64,000 bases of DNA, taken from the NCBI GenBank assembly GCA_018697195.1, contig CM031858.1, forward strand, positions 80,979,133 to 81,043,132. The letters are read 5' to 3'. Position numbers and translations under genes: made by a program. This document shows, one piece after another, positions 21,331 to 34,975 of the stretch (positions within the stretch are counted from its first letter, which is position 1; each line of letters starts with the position of its first letter). The stretch comes from Certhia americana (Eukaryota > Chordata > Aves > Passeriformes > Certhiidae). The notes beneath the pieces were generated by a model. It was not told where the DNA came from. It saw nothing but the letters and a program-made list of their open reading frames with translations, and did no database searches.

Positions 21331-24300
21331 TCTTGACTGCCTGACAAACAGCAGGCTGGTGCAGCTCTCCAGGCACAGGTTTGCCAACAGGCCAAGGGGG
21401 TGCATCTTTCTGTTCGAAGTTCTTAGGACAGGAGATTATTGTAAGTTGGATATATTTCCATTTTTCAAACTACTGAAATGCCCACATTGCCCTCTTTCAG
21501 CTCCTCTTAGGAATTACTTGGAGTCAAACGTTGACCATTGCTCAAGTGAGAGATTCCGGATTGATGACGTGGCATAAAATACCTTTTGTCTATACTTTGT
21601 GTTGGTTTGTTTCCATTTTTCTGTAGTGGCAAGTGCTCTGACTGGTAACGTTCACTCTTGCTGTACTGGGTTTTGAGAAGGTGTGGAATTACCTGGTTTC
21701 TTTTCCAGGTTTGGAAATACAACACTGCCGCCATACAGAGCAAGATATATATGATGCATTCTTTTTAATACTGAGGAAAGTATCATTACCTATTGCTGTT
21801 CCCTTCATTCTTGTACTAGATCACACACAGAAATAGAGAAGAAACAAAACTGTTCAAAAAAAAATGTATAAACTGCAATTGATGTACTGTAAAATGTCGG
21901 ATTTTTTTTTTTTTTTTTTTTTAACAAGCTTCGTATTAGAATCTTGTTCAGCTGTGTAGAGCTATATAAATCTCACTGTTTTATTAAATGCTGTTTATGG
22001 TCTGGAAGGAATGGTTAACCTATCTCAAGATTTAACAAATTTGCACTAACATGAGCAATATTGATTTGAAAAAAAATAATATGAATTCAATATTTAAAAG
22101 ATAAACTATGATTTTAAAGGTATATTAACACTGAAAGTACATTTTGACAAATAACATATTTAAGCCCAAAATATAAATGGTTATGTCAGATAACACAAAA
22201 GAACTATAACAATATAGATTGAGAAAAAAAAAGTGTTTCACTGTACATGTTGCTAACATGTACAAAGACAAACTCATATTGACGTATTTTCTATTAATAA
22301 ATCCTACTGTATTGTGGAGAATTGCTGGTCATAGTGCAGTATGTTTAAACTCAGAAGTTGACTCTGTGGAAGCTGCCCAGCTTCACACAGCAGACAGATC
22401 CTTGCGATTTAGGTATTTTAAATATTAACCGGATACCTAACTTTCAGCTCTCCAGTCAGTCACTGCCCTCTCCCTCTCCACGGGGTTGTTGAGCACAACC
22501 CGCTTTACATCAACCAGCCAAGGGGAAAGATATTTCTGAGAACACCCAGTTCACCTCTAATTATGTCTGCAAGGGCTCAGCTGCCACCACTAGTAGAGAG
22601 AGTTTATCTAGAAAAAGCCTGAAAACCTCAAGGCTGGTACCACTGGATAGGAACATGTAAAATATACGATCTTGGCCACGGGTTACATCAACCACAGCCA
22701 AGAAACAAAGAGTAAAACATTAATTTATTTGTGCATTGCTGGAAGACACAGCACCCAGTGCACGTTAAGGTTCAGGAATAATTGTTTCCTGGGTTCCATG
22801 AGCTTGCAGAAGTGTCTCGCCAGGAGACTTGCAACTCAAATCAGAGATGTTGACTTTTTTTTTATACCTTGGCACAGCACAGACTGTGCACGCCAGCGCA
22901 TGGCAAGGGAAGCTTTCTCATCTCCTCTGTCACTGTTACTCATCCTCTCCTGCCAGCAGACAGAAAGAGCCCTGAGTTTAGAGTTATTGCTTGTATCATG
23001 AGTGGGAGGGATGGAGACAGCAATCCAAACCATGGGGAGGAAACAGAGGGGCCTAAAAATACACTCAGAGTTTGTGTGTGAAGACGGATCTGCACCCGTA
23101 ATTACCAACAGTGGAATTGGCCCAACAAGAGATTTGATGCAGAAAGATCTTCAAATATTATCATAATGTAATGATCTTTTAATAGCAGCAGTGTGATGCA
23201 CAAAAAGCTTTATGCTGGAAAAGTGGGAAAGAGCAGCAGAGAGAAGTCAGAGATCGCTGCTGGGCACTTCCAAGAGCAGATGTTGGGCATGTGGGCAGAG
23301 ACTGCTTACTGCTGTGAAGGAGAGGGGAGAGCGATGACTCTTGAGGAAAAACTTTGTGTCCAAGCCTTTCAAACTCGGTCAAAACAACATCAGCTAAAAC
23401 AGAGGCCACTTTCTGCACACCTGCCTCTTGCCCCACCATCCTCAATGGCAGAGTGAGGTTCCCCCTAGCAGACACATGGACAGAGCGCACATGGGGGGCA
23501 ATCTTACCAAGGGCTCAGCTTGCAAAGGCCCTTTTCTCTCAGCTGGAAAATACCTAGTACAGGTGTGTGTCTGATAGTTCCAGGGCCAGGGCTGAGCTTG
23601 TCGAGCAGCTGCAGTCACTTTAAATTTGAAGTCCAGCCTTTTCCCCGGAGGACAGATGGGCACCACCATCTGCCAAAGAACTGTGCAGTCCTGGCTCAGG
23701 GACTAGACACTTTCTAAATAGTGGCCTAATGCCAGTTTCAGACATTTGGGCTGAAAGGGAGAGATTGTTTCATCCCTAGGCAAGGAGTCTGAACCCTGTG
23801 GTTGATACCTCTAAGGAGAGGGGCATCCCCACCTTCTAGACTGTTCTAAAATGCAAGTGAGAAAAGCTGTACTGACTATCACACACTTTTTGATATCCTG
23901 TGTTAGGAGCACTTGCTTCTAACTCATGCTCTACTCTTCTGAGAGCCAAACCAAACAGCCCCATGTAACACAAACATTTCTACTTCTTCCTTCCCAGTGC
24001 TCCCCCTGGGTTTTGCACCATCTCAGCTGGGACACATCAGTCAAAAGAGAAGCACACCACAGTCCTCTACAAGTCCAGCAAGGCACATGCATGGGTATTG
24101 GTGCTAGTCAGGTGCAGTGCTCTAGCAGGACACCATGCCAATTCATTATTCTTAAACCTAACTCTTAATTAAACTTGCTTTAGTACTTTTTAATGCAATT
24201 TTAAAAGCAGTTTCCTTCCTCTGTGAGCATTGGTATTACTTTGCCAGAAGAAAGCGCATGCTAAACTCTTGCAACCTGTAAATGTTTAGCTTACACCCAA

Positions 24301-25730
24301 TTTCAAAGCCCATGGAAGCTCCTGGAAAGATTTCCATCAGCTTCACCAGGCCCAAGTGACAATAGGTGAAGAATTTCTGCAGCCTTCTCAAAGGATGTGC
24401 ACATCAAGGTCACTCTTGCCAGCATATCAAAGGCTGCAACCTTCTAACAGCTAACAGAAGGAAAAAATCATTTCCTAGTACCTGTCTGTCAAATTTACTC
24501 CAGAGCCTTTGCCTCTCTGCACTTTTACTTTCACTGCTTTCAGAGAGTGACATAGATAAAAAGTACTCACAGTGACTGATAGTTGCAGTTAATTTCAGTA
24601 GTTGGATGAGTAGTTTCAGATACTGAAATACCTTTCTTTTTCCAAGCTGGTAATATCTAAAACTTGCCACTAAACCTAGGAAATCAAAACAGCAGTGGTT
24701 TGCTGATTCATTATTTTTTTGCAAATTCAATTAAAATAATAACTCTGGCTGTTGGGGCTGATTTTTACATTATTTATTTATTTTACAATAATGTTACATA
24801 AGCAGAAAATGTTGATAAGTAAACATCAAGACAGTAACTTGTTTATTAATGTCAAGTCTGAAGAAAAATTTATGGCATAGAATTCAGGCTACTTTGTGCA
24901 GACACAATCAATTATTACCTCTGTCATCAAGGGAGAGAGAGAAAAAAAAACCTCCATCACCATTTGAAACCTAACATCTTCTATAGCATATATAAGTCCA
25001 TTTTGAAAAAGACTTCTACTCTTTCCCTCAGAAAAACAACACCAAAAACAAACGAAAAAAACACCACCCCAAAACCTCTCAACCTTTTCCTTAAGCTACC
25101 CTGGGTTTGACTTTCTTATTGGGGTGGCAGGAAGGGAGGAAAATTTGCACTACATGCAATATTTGAACAATATTTTGTGTTGCTTTTGTTTCTGCCTAAG
25201 GTCTGTGGGTGTGGGCAAGAGCACCACCCACTGTAGTGCTGTAGCAGCATTAAGCAAATCAAAATGTGCCAAATAGCAGCTGCATTGCCAAATGTGACAG
25301 CCACCACTTCCAATACCCTGGCTACCACTGCAGGCTTGTCATCATGGGGAAGAAAAGAGAGACTGTCAGCCTCCTGTTCCACAGACACACCGTCAGTCAC
25401 TCAGTCAAGAGTGGGGAGTGGTCTGTGTGAAAGCTGCTGGGAAAAGGCAGGCTGCCTGTGTCCTGAGAGGGACTCGCCGTGGCAGGGTGTGGGGCAGCCC
25501 ACAGCAGGAGGACACAGTGGGCGTCAAGGGCGGGCACAGTGGGAAAAATTGGGCAAAGCATTTTAGACCTCGGCGGGGCACAGGTGCTGGGAGCAAGGAG
25601 CTGGTGCTGGCCAGAGAGTGCTGAGGGTGCTGCAGCTTCAAGAGACTCAGAGCTGACAAGGCACTGCTGCCTTACTCTGCTCCTGCAGCTCAGCCAAGGA
25701 CCTTCCTGTCCAGATTTTTGCTTTGCTTTC
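21331..25730. other. Downstream intergenic region, no gene seen
   Basis: Unique-looking sequence that becomes more GC-rich from about 22450 to 25700. A 21-nt T-run lies at 21902-21922. Several overlapping short open frames between 22670 and 25660 occur on both strands with no consistent codon pattern or family signature; I treat them as chance. Confidence 0.7.
21902..21922. repeat. T homopolymer (21 nt)
   Basis: Uninterrupted T-run just beyond the likely CTNND2 3' end. Read on the minus strand it could be the A-tail of a retroposed sequence, but no element body was recognised beside it. Confidence 0.9.
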
Positions 25731-25792
25731 AGTTAGAATGGTTTTAGAGATGACCCGTTTTGGTTTTATTTTTCTTCTGGTCCCTTTTGTAG
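25731..25792. repeat. Left copy of direct repeat flanking a CR1 fragment
   Basis: Begins AGTTAGAATGGTTT and ends TTTTGTAG. The same order of blocks recurs at 26080-26144 on the other side of the CR1, at roughly 70 percent identity by eye. Confidence 0.65.
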
Positions 25793-25808
25793 CAAAGCAA
25801 GACTTGAT

Positions 25809-26075
25809 AAATTCATGGAATTGTTGACGTGACCTTAAAGATCATTTAGTCCAAATTCCCACTCGTGAGTAGGGACACTTTCCAGTAGACAAGGTTGCTC
25901 AGAGCCCCATCCAGCCTGTCCTTGAACACTTCCAGGGATGGGACATCCACAACTTCTCTGGACAACCTGTTCCAATGTCTCACCACCCTCACAGTGAAGA
26001 ATTTCTTCCTAACATCTAATTTAAATCTGCTGTCTTTTAGTTTAATACCACTTGCTCCACTTGTCCCATCACTGC
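25809..26075 (-). mobile_element. CR1 LINE 3' end fragment (sense on minus strand)
   Basis: This is the 3' end of a CR1 non-LTR retrotransposon, 5'-truncated as most copies are. Read on the + strand it follows the standard antisense order: GACCTTAAAGATCATTTAGTCC, AGGGACACTTTCC, GGTTGCTCAGAGCCCCATCCA, TTGAACACTTCCAGGGATGG, CATCCACAACTTCTCTGG, ACCTGTTCCAATG, GAATTTCTTCCTAACAT. The copy is moderately diverged. It includes only 3' terminal sequence and no usable reverse transcriptase. Confidence 0.93.
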
Positions 26076-26079
26076 CTTT

Positions 26080-26144
26080 AGTTAGAATGGTTTAAGAAAG
26101 AGCTTACTTTTCGGGTTTGTTTTTTCTCTTCAGTTTCTTTGTAG
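26080..26144. repeat. Right copy of direct repeat flanking a CR1 fragment
   Basis: Begins AGTTAGAATGGTTT, like the left copy, and ends TTCTTTGTAG. It abuts the 5'-truncated side of the CR1. Confidence 0.65.
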
Positions 26145-27531
26145 TGATGCAGCAATTGTTACAGTCAACTGCTCCGATTACCAAAACCCAGGTGCAGAGC
26201 CAATGCTTGCACGTCAGCAAAAAAGACGTTTTAAAAATCTCAGTTATACTAGATTATATGTTCTGAACAAAATAAAGGGATGTTCAGATATGCATGGTTT
26301 GCTGGCACATTGAAGCATGGGCACAGCTCCCAGCCCCGAGCGAGGCGCTGGCCAGGCACTCAGCAGGAAGACATTTGGGCAAGCAGCCCCTGAGTGGGGA
26401 TGCCCTGACCACAGGTTACTCCACAGTCCCCACCGAGGAGATGGATGGACACCTGTTATCTTTTAAGAAATCAAGAGGGGAATGTAAAGTTGGAAACCAG
26501 AGACCAGGAGATTTAACACTGCAGGTCTTTACAAAGTAAAGCATGAGCTATCCTTCCCACAACTAAGGTCTGTAGTTTGGGGGTTTGGGGTTTTTTCCTG
26601 GCTTTTTTTTTTTTCCTTTTATTAATATGGCTTAGGGCAATAACATTTTTGATGCAACCATCTGTGGAATATGTTTTGAATAAGCAAAAAGAGAAGTGAC
26701 ATTAATAAATATAATTCAAAAATACACAGCTGGGAACAAGTTGGTTTGGTTTCCTAAACTTTGATGTGTATGTGTAGTTTAAGATAATGATTTGGTTTAA
26801 CAACACTGTGATGTAAATGCAAATTATGTATTTTAATAGACTGTGAAATTCCAGGTCTATCAGCTGTGTATCCTATTCATAGTTAATTAATGACTGTTCA
26901 AATCAGCAAAATTAAGTTTAAAGAGGTGTTAAAAGACAGGAAGATTGTGGAGCTACTTCATAAAGTGACAGCTGATGGGTGTCATTCATCTTGTCTCTGA
27001 CATACTACAGTTTATGATGTTTGTCTGCTGTCTTAACTTTTATTTTAAAAATAAAACTAGTTTTATAAACCAGAACAACTTCAGTCACAACTAAGCCTGA
27101 CCTGCTGGTCTGGGGGATGTAAAAAATGGGAAATGAACTATGTAGTCTTTTATTGTGTTTCCAATACCATGTCCACAGATCATGAATTATCCCAGAAAAA
27201 CTGGGACTCTTCCAGGGATTTACTCTGGGCCTTGCTGATGGCACTTACTGCCTCTTACAAGACCATCTGTCAAGGCACTGTTGGAACCCCACCAAAAGGC
27301 CAACAATATTTTCCTGAAATCTCAGCAAAGCAGTAGGTGCTTGGGAAGCAAATCAGCAGCTTTGCATCTTGTCACAACTGAACTCCTGATCCTTGCTCCA
27401 AGACCTTTATTTACCCCACACCAGGCTAGAAGAGCAGAAAGGGGATGTGACTGCCCTAGCCTATTTGAAATCTATCACCACATGGGACTAGGAGCATCTT
27501 AAACTGTCTAATGGCCCCATAGCTCGTTTGT

Positions 27532-27574
<43 letters not shown>

Positions 27575-30500
27575 CCAATGGCAAAGGGTACACCCACAAA
27601 GGGCAAAGGGAGAAATTCAGCTTATTGCATGCAGAAAAGCTTTAGCCTAGTTTTCTTCTCCTCAGCACCTCTAAGGGTGCTGAAGCCAGTGTTTTATTAG
27701 CAACCTCCTTAAGTGTACCCTCTGCTCCCCTTACTGCCAGTCACATCCTTGCAGACTTGCCTAGTTCCTGTACTTGGTTCAATGAGCAAGATGTGAAATA
27801 GTGCCACCGGGAAGTGAAGTCAACTGAGGGTCTACAAAGTCAAAGAAGTTTGATGTATGGAGGACACGTGCAAGGCAAAGAGCCTGAGATGGCTTCAAGT
27901 GCCCCCTGAAAAAAGAGGTCCCCTGATCACAGAAAGGGATGAAAGTCAATGAGGCAGAGGTGCACTAAGTTTGCCATGTCCTTGCACAGCTACCTGCTAA
28001 GCTGGACACACAGTTTGCTGGATATGCATTTTACTGGACATACATTTCAGTGCCTTTACGCGGGACAGGAAGCACCAGCCACTCTTCCTTCCCCAGAGGA
28101 GATGGGACTGCCAAGGGTTTTGCAGAAGCTTGTCCTCTGGCACAGTTTGAGTGGCCACAGCAGGACAGCAACAGAGCTTGTCCCATGCATGGGTGGCACA
28201 GGCAGAGGTACAAGAGCTGAGGAGAGACAAGGGTGAACCTAGACTTCACTGAACTCAGACAATGGGAGACATGCCAGGGTGTGCAAGGTTATCAAACAAA
28301 AATTATATTAATGGCAACTATGCATTTGTACAGTTACAGTAAATTCTAATCTTTATAACAATAACAGAATATTTTCAGCCTCAGACCTTGTCAGGATTTG
28401 TCTGAGTTTTAATCCATTTTAGCAGTAAATGGAAAAATTATCCTAGAAACTTTTGTAGCAGCAGCTCTGCTATCCATCTTTGTTTGGCCATCTCGGTATT
28501 TATATGTCTTAGCTGAGGTTTTGCTTAGCCTTGCACAATTGTATGGTTTCAGCAGTCAGCATGAGCAAAAATACTCATCCAAATACCAGAGGGATAAAGT
28601 ATTACCAATTAAACAGTTGCAGATTAAGGCATGTGATGAGTGAGGAAAGGAGGACTTGAGCTGCATCCAAGGCCAAGCTAATAACACACACAGAGCCTGG
28701 GTGTGCCCACAAACCAAGCAACCTGTAACAGGAACTAGATGTTAACTGGTTAGCAGCAGATATGTCAAGGACATGCTGCATTTTCCCCTCAGTGCAGGGG
28801 TACCAGAAGAGGATGCTCTGGGCAGAAGGACCTCTGGTCTGACATTTCTCAGTCCTGGAAAGCTCAGGAAAGAAAAATGAGCTTAAGCCTGAATGAGTGC
28901 CTGTTCTTCACATGTGTGAGATCATGTTAAAACAACATCAAAAATCAGGAAGTGTTGTCAAGCTGTTGGATTCAGCACCAAGCATTCAAGACCTGTAAAT
29001 CAGTGTAGCAGCCATGTCTGTCATCATGTAGCATCCCAGCATGAAAGCCAGGAGGGGAGTTATTTTTTCCTAGCACACTTATGACTGTGAATTAAAGTGA
29101 GGACCTCTAAAATTATTTTAATAAGGTACTGTTTCAGTCAGTTCTCAGCTGTCACAGACACTGCTCAATTATGGTTTTGTTTCATTTTACTGGAAAAGAA
29201 AAATTCCTTTGAGCAAATCAAAAAATCAAAAGCTTTCAGGAGGGGAAAATGCCACATGGCATTCTTTCCTGCTGAAATATGATGGGAAAGGACTCAGTAG
29301 CGCAGGGAACAAAAGTCCTGTTGAAGTTTGTTGAAGGCTAATTACAGCAGAGGGGACCTCCACAAGACAATGAAAATGTTTTACTTGATCAGAGATTTTG
29401 TTATATCCAACCTTTCTTCTTGAGGTCAATTTTCTGACAGCAGAATGGAATATCCTTTTCCTATGGCCTGATGAAGCCAACTCTGATTAGGACAGATGCT
29501 TTAAAATATAGACAGAATTCAGTGTAGATAGAGGAAATCAAAAACTGTTGTTCTCATCTGTGTTCTCTATGCTGTTATTATTGTCCCCTGAAAGGATGAT
29601 GGATGTTCTTTTTTTTTTTTTGTGCTTGATAATTGATTTATTATTGAATTTCTTTTATGTTGATAGAGCTAAGTAGAACAATATGGATTATATTGATTTT
29701 TCTGGAAACAGACTATTTATCTGCAATTTCTATTAATTCCCTGAAGACATTTATGCTTTACAGTGATAATCAAATAATGCATAACTGGCTTTCTATTGCT
29801 TTAAGGAGGCATCAAGAATGAAGTGTGATCAATTCATAAAGTTCAATAGGCATTGGAATTCTGTCATTTGTAAAACTGTCTGAAGGGTCTTCATAAAAGC
29901 ATAAATGAGATCCTAACACTTGATTTACATCAGAGGGTGCCTAGAGCTTTTTGTCCTGTGTCTAGTTCAGTTCCAGAATTCATTTACTCAACCAATCAAA
30001 GTCAATAAACATTTTATGTTGCAGGGAGCATCTCTTGTTTTGGACTTCATGGATATGATGTAGGCTGGAGGAAAGAGAAGTTCTGAATAAGGACAAACAT
30101 ACATTCTAACTGAGTTTTTCATCTAGATTCATGCTTTCTGAGAAACATATGCACAGGGACTTGCTGAAGAGGGTTTCATAAATTTCAGTAAGTCAATATT
30201 ACTTTTCAGCCCTGAAGGGAAACTGCACTCCTTAGAAAAATCTTCCTTCCTGGGTATGCATAGAAAAGTATGAAGAATCTGTATGGCCATATTCCATGTC
30301 AGGCTTCAAATCTTACGGCTCACAATTTTTTTATAGTGATGCAACCAAATTAAATTGTATTTGCCTAATCTAACACCTGTTAGCATAAGAAGACTTCTTT
30401 TGTCAGGATATTTTCTAAATGGATTCCTGAAGTGTGTGTATTAGAGCAGGTTATTTTATGATGTTGACTAGAGCTTGAATGTCCATTATGTCCAATAAAA

Positions 30501-31900
30501 TAAGAAAGATAAGCCTGCATCATTTGTCAAAATGGCAGTTCAGTTTCTGCATATCATCCCTCCCACTAATTAGCTCCCATTTTTTGTTTATGTCTTACAC
30601 AAGAATAATTCCTTTTTCATGAGAAAACAATTTTCCCCTTATCTGTTCTAAAGGGTTAAGTAGCTTTTTCATCACTCTTAGGAATACAACTGCAACCTTG
30701 AGTCTTCCATGAAAGCCTTTCTTTCCTTCAAGGGCATGCTGACTACACTCATCTAATTTTGCTGCTCTGATTTGCATATTAAAGAATTGTTTCTTCTTGC
30801 AGAAAAACAGGGTGAGCAAAATCCATAGCTTTTGATGCTAACTGTAAGCTAGATTAATGTTAGAGAAAATAATTACAGAATCCAAAATAATATATAACAT
30901 ACTAGAGAGCTAACAAGGCGGTAGCTAGTCACAGGGTTAACAGCTTGAAGGAAGAGCTCTGCTTCAAAGGCTTTTATCTGCCAACAGATGTCTGTAAAAT
31001 AAAATCATCATGAGAATACCATGCTGTATCTGTAGAGCAGAGCTGGGAGGGCATGGATTACCCACACACAAAACCACATCCCAAAACAAACAAGAATCCT
31101 AAAGCCAATACTTGGTGCAAGTATGCAGAACAAATCGAGGATTTGTTAAATGCTGTGGACTTTCATTTGAAAAGTCCAGCTTTTACACCCAGCTTGCAAC
31201 CCCTTTTTGCCCAGCCATAAAAGTGCTAAAGTAGACAATATGATGTTTGTCTTATGAAGAATTTAATGTGCAGCCTGACTGACAGCCATAATTAGATAGA
31301 TGTGATCATAAGCTTGGGCACTGAAGGTTTTGGAACAAAGCTTTTTGATGGCTTCCAAAGGCTGGTGGGAGAGCCAGACACCAAAACCCTACTGTTGTCA
31401 AGAGATATTCTTTGCGTACCTGGAGACTGCATTTTTTCTTGTGAGAAGAAGAGGAAACTGAATGTGTCTATAACACAGGTTATTTGCCTGTGTTTGAGAT
31501 GCCAATACATTTCCCGTGTTTTGTAATCCCCTGTGTTTTGTAATCCAAAGTATTTTTGGATTATGACAGAGTTTTAGAAAAGAGGAAAAAAATCATAACT
31601 GTTCTTCTGTTGTATTATTCGCCTTGGTGGAAGTTAGCAACATTTACATGATTCTTTACTATGCCTGTAACCAACTATCTCCTAAAAATTTCATTGCTTC
31701 TAAATCCTGTCTGAATGTGAAGTCTGTGGCCGCTCTCACAATTGTCTCTTCGTCTGTTAATTTTAGAACTGTCCTGAGGAGCATATATACAATCCAGATA
31801 AAGTTCTTCACTTCTTTTTTTTTTTTTAAATCCTCCTGCTTGTCTGGAGCAACCTGCACTAAAGACTTTTATGTCTTCTTTTTCCCTTTTACAGAGCAGC
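26145..31900. other. Intergenic, no gene seen
   Basis: Contains T/G-rich low-complexity sequence (26572-26622), a TG microsatellite and an 11-nt or longer T-run near 29611. No exon, promoter or RNA gene was recognised. Confidence 0.7.
27529..27571. repeat. TG dinucleotide microsatellite (about 21 units, one TA interruption)
   Basis: Nearly pure alternating TG over 43 nt, a sequence able to adopt Z-form DNA and likely polymorphic. Confidence 0.97.
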
Positions 31901-31915
31901 CAAGCACTTGATCAA

Positions 31916-33265
31916 CTATATGGCATAATTTCCAGAAATTAAAGCACACTGATTTTCTACACAATCTTTAAAGAATAGAGCCAACTTCTGAGCTACACTT
32001 ACATAACAGAGCTGAAGTGCCCTGAAAACATTATCATAATGAGGTAATAGAACTGCATCCTCTAAGGTCTTAGCCTTTGCTGTCATTTGTGGAGCATGCT
32101 TTTCACTTCCTGTCAAGGCTTCAGTCTTGCCAATGATCACCTGCCTAAGTAAGAAAGTGTTACCATAGTTGACATTCAGCTGAAATGCCATCACAAGCCT
32201 TTGAACCTCTTTGTGTGATGGCATGTTCTCTGGTAGTCCTCCTCATATATTCTCTCTTTTGAGCACCTTTTCTGGTGAAAGTGACACATACAAAGTTCTC
32301 CAAACCAACTTGCTTGTTCTCATTCCCTTACATGTACCTTTTTCATTTCTATGAGAACCATTTCCGTAGCTGTCTTTTTTCTCTGCATTTCCAAGAAAAT
32401 AAATAAAGCAAGTTTTTTGCTCTCTCCTGTCATGAAAATGTCTAACACATCTAAATTTCAGTCAGTCTACAGATGCTTCCAGTAATCTATGCCAAGGCTT
32501 CATATTCTGCAGCACCATTTCACTTGAATAATTTGTGCTGGGCTTAGCACTTTTCCACATTTAAATAGATACTCTGCAAAGCTTTTACAGCATTGGTTTA
32601 GTACTTTCTTAGACTTAGGAAAGCAATCAAACATGTATTCCATAACAAGTCACCTCAGCAAATGTATTGGCACTTCATCAAGAGACTTTGCTCACTTTGA
32701 TATTCCTACCTGTTTTTATGACTTGCTCCTTCTAAATACAGCCTATCTCAACACAGTTGGATTTATATGATTTAATTCCTCTCTTGCATTCTCTTCATGT
32801 GGTAGTCTTGCAAAATAATCACTCCAAGCATTGCTAATTAATTCAGCATTCATTTCCAATATACTTTATTTACCTCTTAAATAAGCAAGTGTGTTTGTAT
32901 CCTTTATCATTTGTTCTGCTGCCACAATGAGCTTGCAAAAATTTTTTTCTATGTCTTGAGTCTTCCCCCTCCCTGGAGAGCTATAAAATTCACTGATAGC
33001 TCCACTTTTAGCTGACACTGCTGCTTCAGCTTCCTTTTTTGCTTGTCATATTTTCACTGATTTAAGTGATTGTTCCAATCTTTTCAATTCAACAGGCTCT
33101 TTTACTTGAGTTTTTCATAAACAATCTACTTTATTATCCAATTCAGTTCTGATATTAGTACTGAGGATTTTCTGAAGAAAACCTACCTATAGTTCCAAGT
33201 CTACCCCATTTATGTTGATTGAATTTAACAGACCACAGACATCAGAGGTAGAAAATGGGGATTAG
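31916..33265 (-). pseudogene. Protein-like remnant, probable decayed retrocopy of an unidentified gene
   Basis: On the minus strand, two blocks look protein-like and are separated by decay. The first (about 33265 to 32860) stays in one frame with a few stops and reads as a charged, helix-prone sequence: pieces include VKEPVELKRLEQSLKSVK, AKKEAEAAVSAKSGAISEFY and KLIVAAEQMIKDTNTLAYL. The last (32224 to 31916) is open for 102 codons and includes QMTAKAKTLEDAV and FRALQLCYVSVAQKLALFF. Between them, fragments such as SKKVLNQCCKSFAEYLF appear in shifting frames. There are no splice-like borders. A T-run at about 31814-31827, about 90 nt past the final stop, would be an A-tail in the sense of this copy, as expected of a processed pseudogene. 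I do not recognise the parent. A chance reading is possible for the middle part. Confidence 0.45.
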
Positions 33266-34943
33266 TTGTAGGATGTCTTCTTCCACACCCAGTGGGTTTG
33301 TCTCAGTAATTTTTCTCAGGTTGTGATGGTGTTCTAAACAGCAATGAATTCCTTTGCCCCAAATGTCTGTAAGAGGCAAAATACATGGATGAAGAATCAA
33401 GGTAATGCCAAGCATACAGATAAACCTAACAAGCATTTTAAAAAATATAAAATGCTCAGCACTTTAAAGCTTCAGACATAATTTTCATGGACAGATATTT
33501 TTTCAGAACATCTCATTAGAAAACATGAGTTCCTTTTGAAAAATTTCTCCCTGACCCTGTTTCACAAAATACATCTTCTATCAAACAGCTGATGGACGGC
33601 ACAGTACACTTGTAGTAATGCCAGCAAAAATGGGCACCACAGCCTCACTCTTTTTGTTTTGTTTCTACAGCCCAAAATCCTTCCACTGTGCAACCTTTGT
33701 TTTGTCTGGTTGCTGTGCATAAAATTCAACAAGAAAGCAGAGAGAAAAAGAAGTTGCCTTTCTGACGAAGAAAGTTTAATCATCTCTGCAATATCTCAGT
33801 GGTGCAATGGAAAATAATATCATTGGGGCAGCAGAAATTTGTGTCCAACAGCTACTTGCAGCCAAGGAGAGAGGAATAGGATAACCTCTAACCAGAACAT
33901 CCAAAGCTCTGTCATGTCACTTGAGTGTTAATTTAATTTTTTGACAAGGTTACTTTAATTAGTTGGCAGATGATAGAAAGAAACCTGACAGGTAAGCATA
34001 ACCTGACAGGTCCTGAATCCCTTCTGTCCCTCTGCCTTTTCATTTTGAGTTGAAATTTGGGTTTAAATTTGAATTGCCATAAGGCTAAATGTTGGCATGG
34101 AACCTCCTGTACCAGATGTTAATTTTACCTTTAGGAGATTTTGTATGTATACTTACAATATTTTAACAACAACAACAACAATAGAAGTGGACAAGAGTTT
34201 AAAATTTTAAAGAACTCAAGCCAAAACTGACCTTTTCCAGTTTTAGTCAGCAAAACAGGACTGTCCAAGTCTTCCTAATTTGAAAACATGTATTATCCTC
34301 TGAAAGAGAATAAGTGTGATAAAATATAAAAATTAAACCATTTTAAGGCTCAGTGAGGAAAGAAAATAAGGTGGATTTCAAGGGTGGAGGGAAGCTGTGT
34401 AAATATTTTTAAATTTTTATGATGATTTAAACCATTTTACAGTATTTAAGATTAAGATTCACTGTACAATTAGGACAGTAGTGCTTCTCATTTCAAGTCT
34501 TCTGGTGGTTAGAACTGGGCCTGAGAAATGGCAATTAGGAGTATCACATCTGTGACTGGCCCTTATCATTTGGGCTTGATGAACAGATAATTCTGCATGT
34601 GAGTCCCAATGCCTTCTTGAGGAGACCCAAGATTCTACGGGACCATTTGTAGGGATTAAGCTGCACGGGACTGTCCGCTGTTTCCAGGATCAGAGTCCTA
34701 ATTTCCCACTTGGGTTTTGAAGTGCAAAATGTGCCTCCATGCCCTGAGGGTGGACAGGGGCCTCAGTTTCCTCTGTCACTTTCAGGTAGGTCAGTGGAAT
34801 TTCTGCTTAAAACTATTTCATTTTCCCTTAAGTTGATCTGATTTTGTACAGTCCCTGGAGCCCAAATGCCAGACATTATAATTAAGACCTGAAAAACTTT
34901 TGTATGACAATCCTGTTTTGTAATGTTGTTCTGATTAATAGCA

Positions 34944-34975
<32 letters not shown>
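34944..34975. repeat. AGCAGG hexanucleotide repeat (5.3 copies)
   Basis: Five perfect units in tandem. They create Ser/Cys and poly-Leu runs in chance minus-strand frames. Confidence 0.95.
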
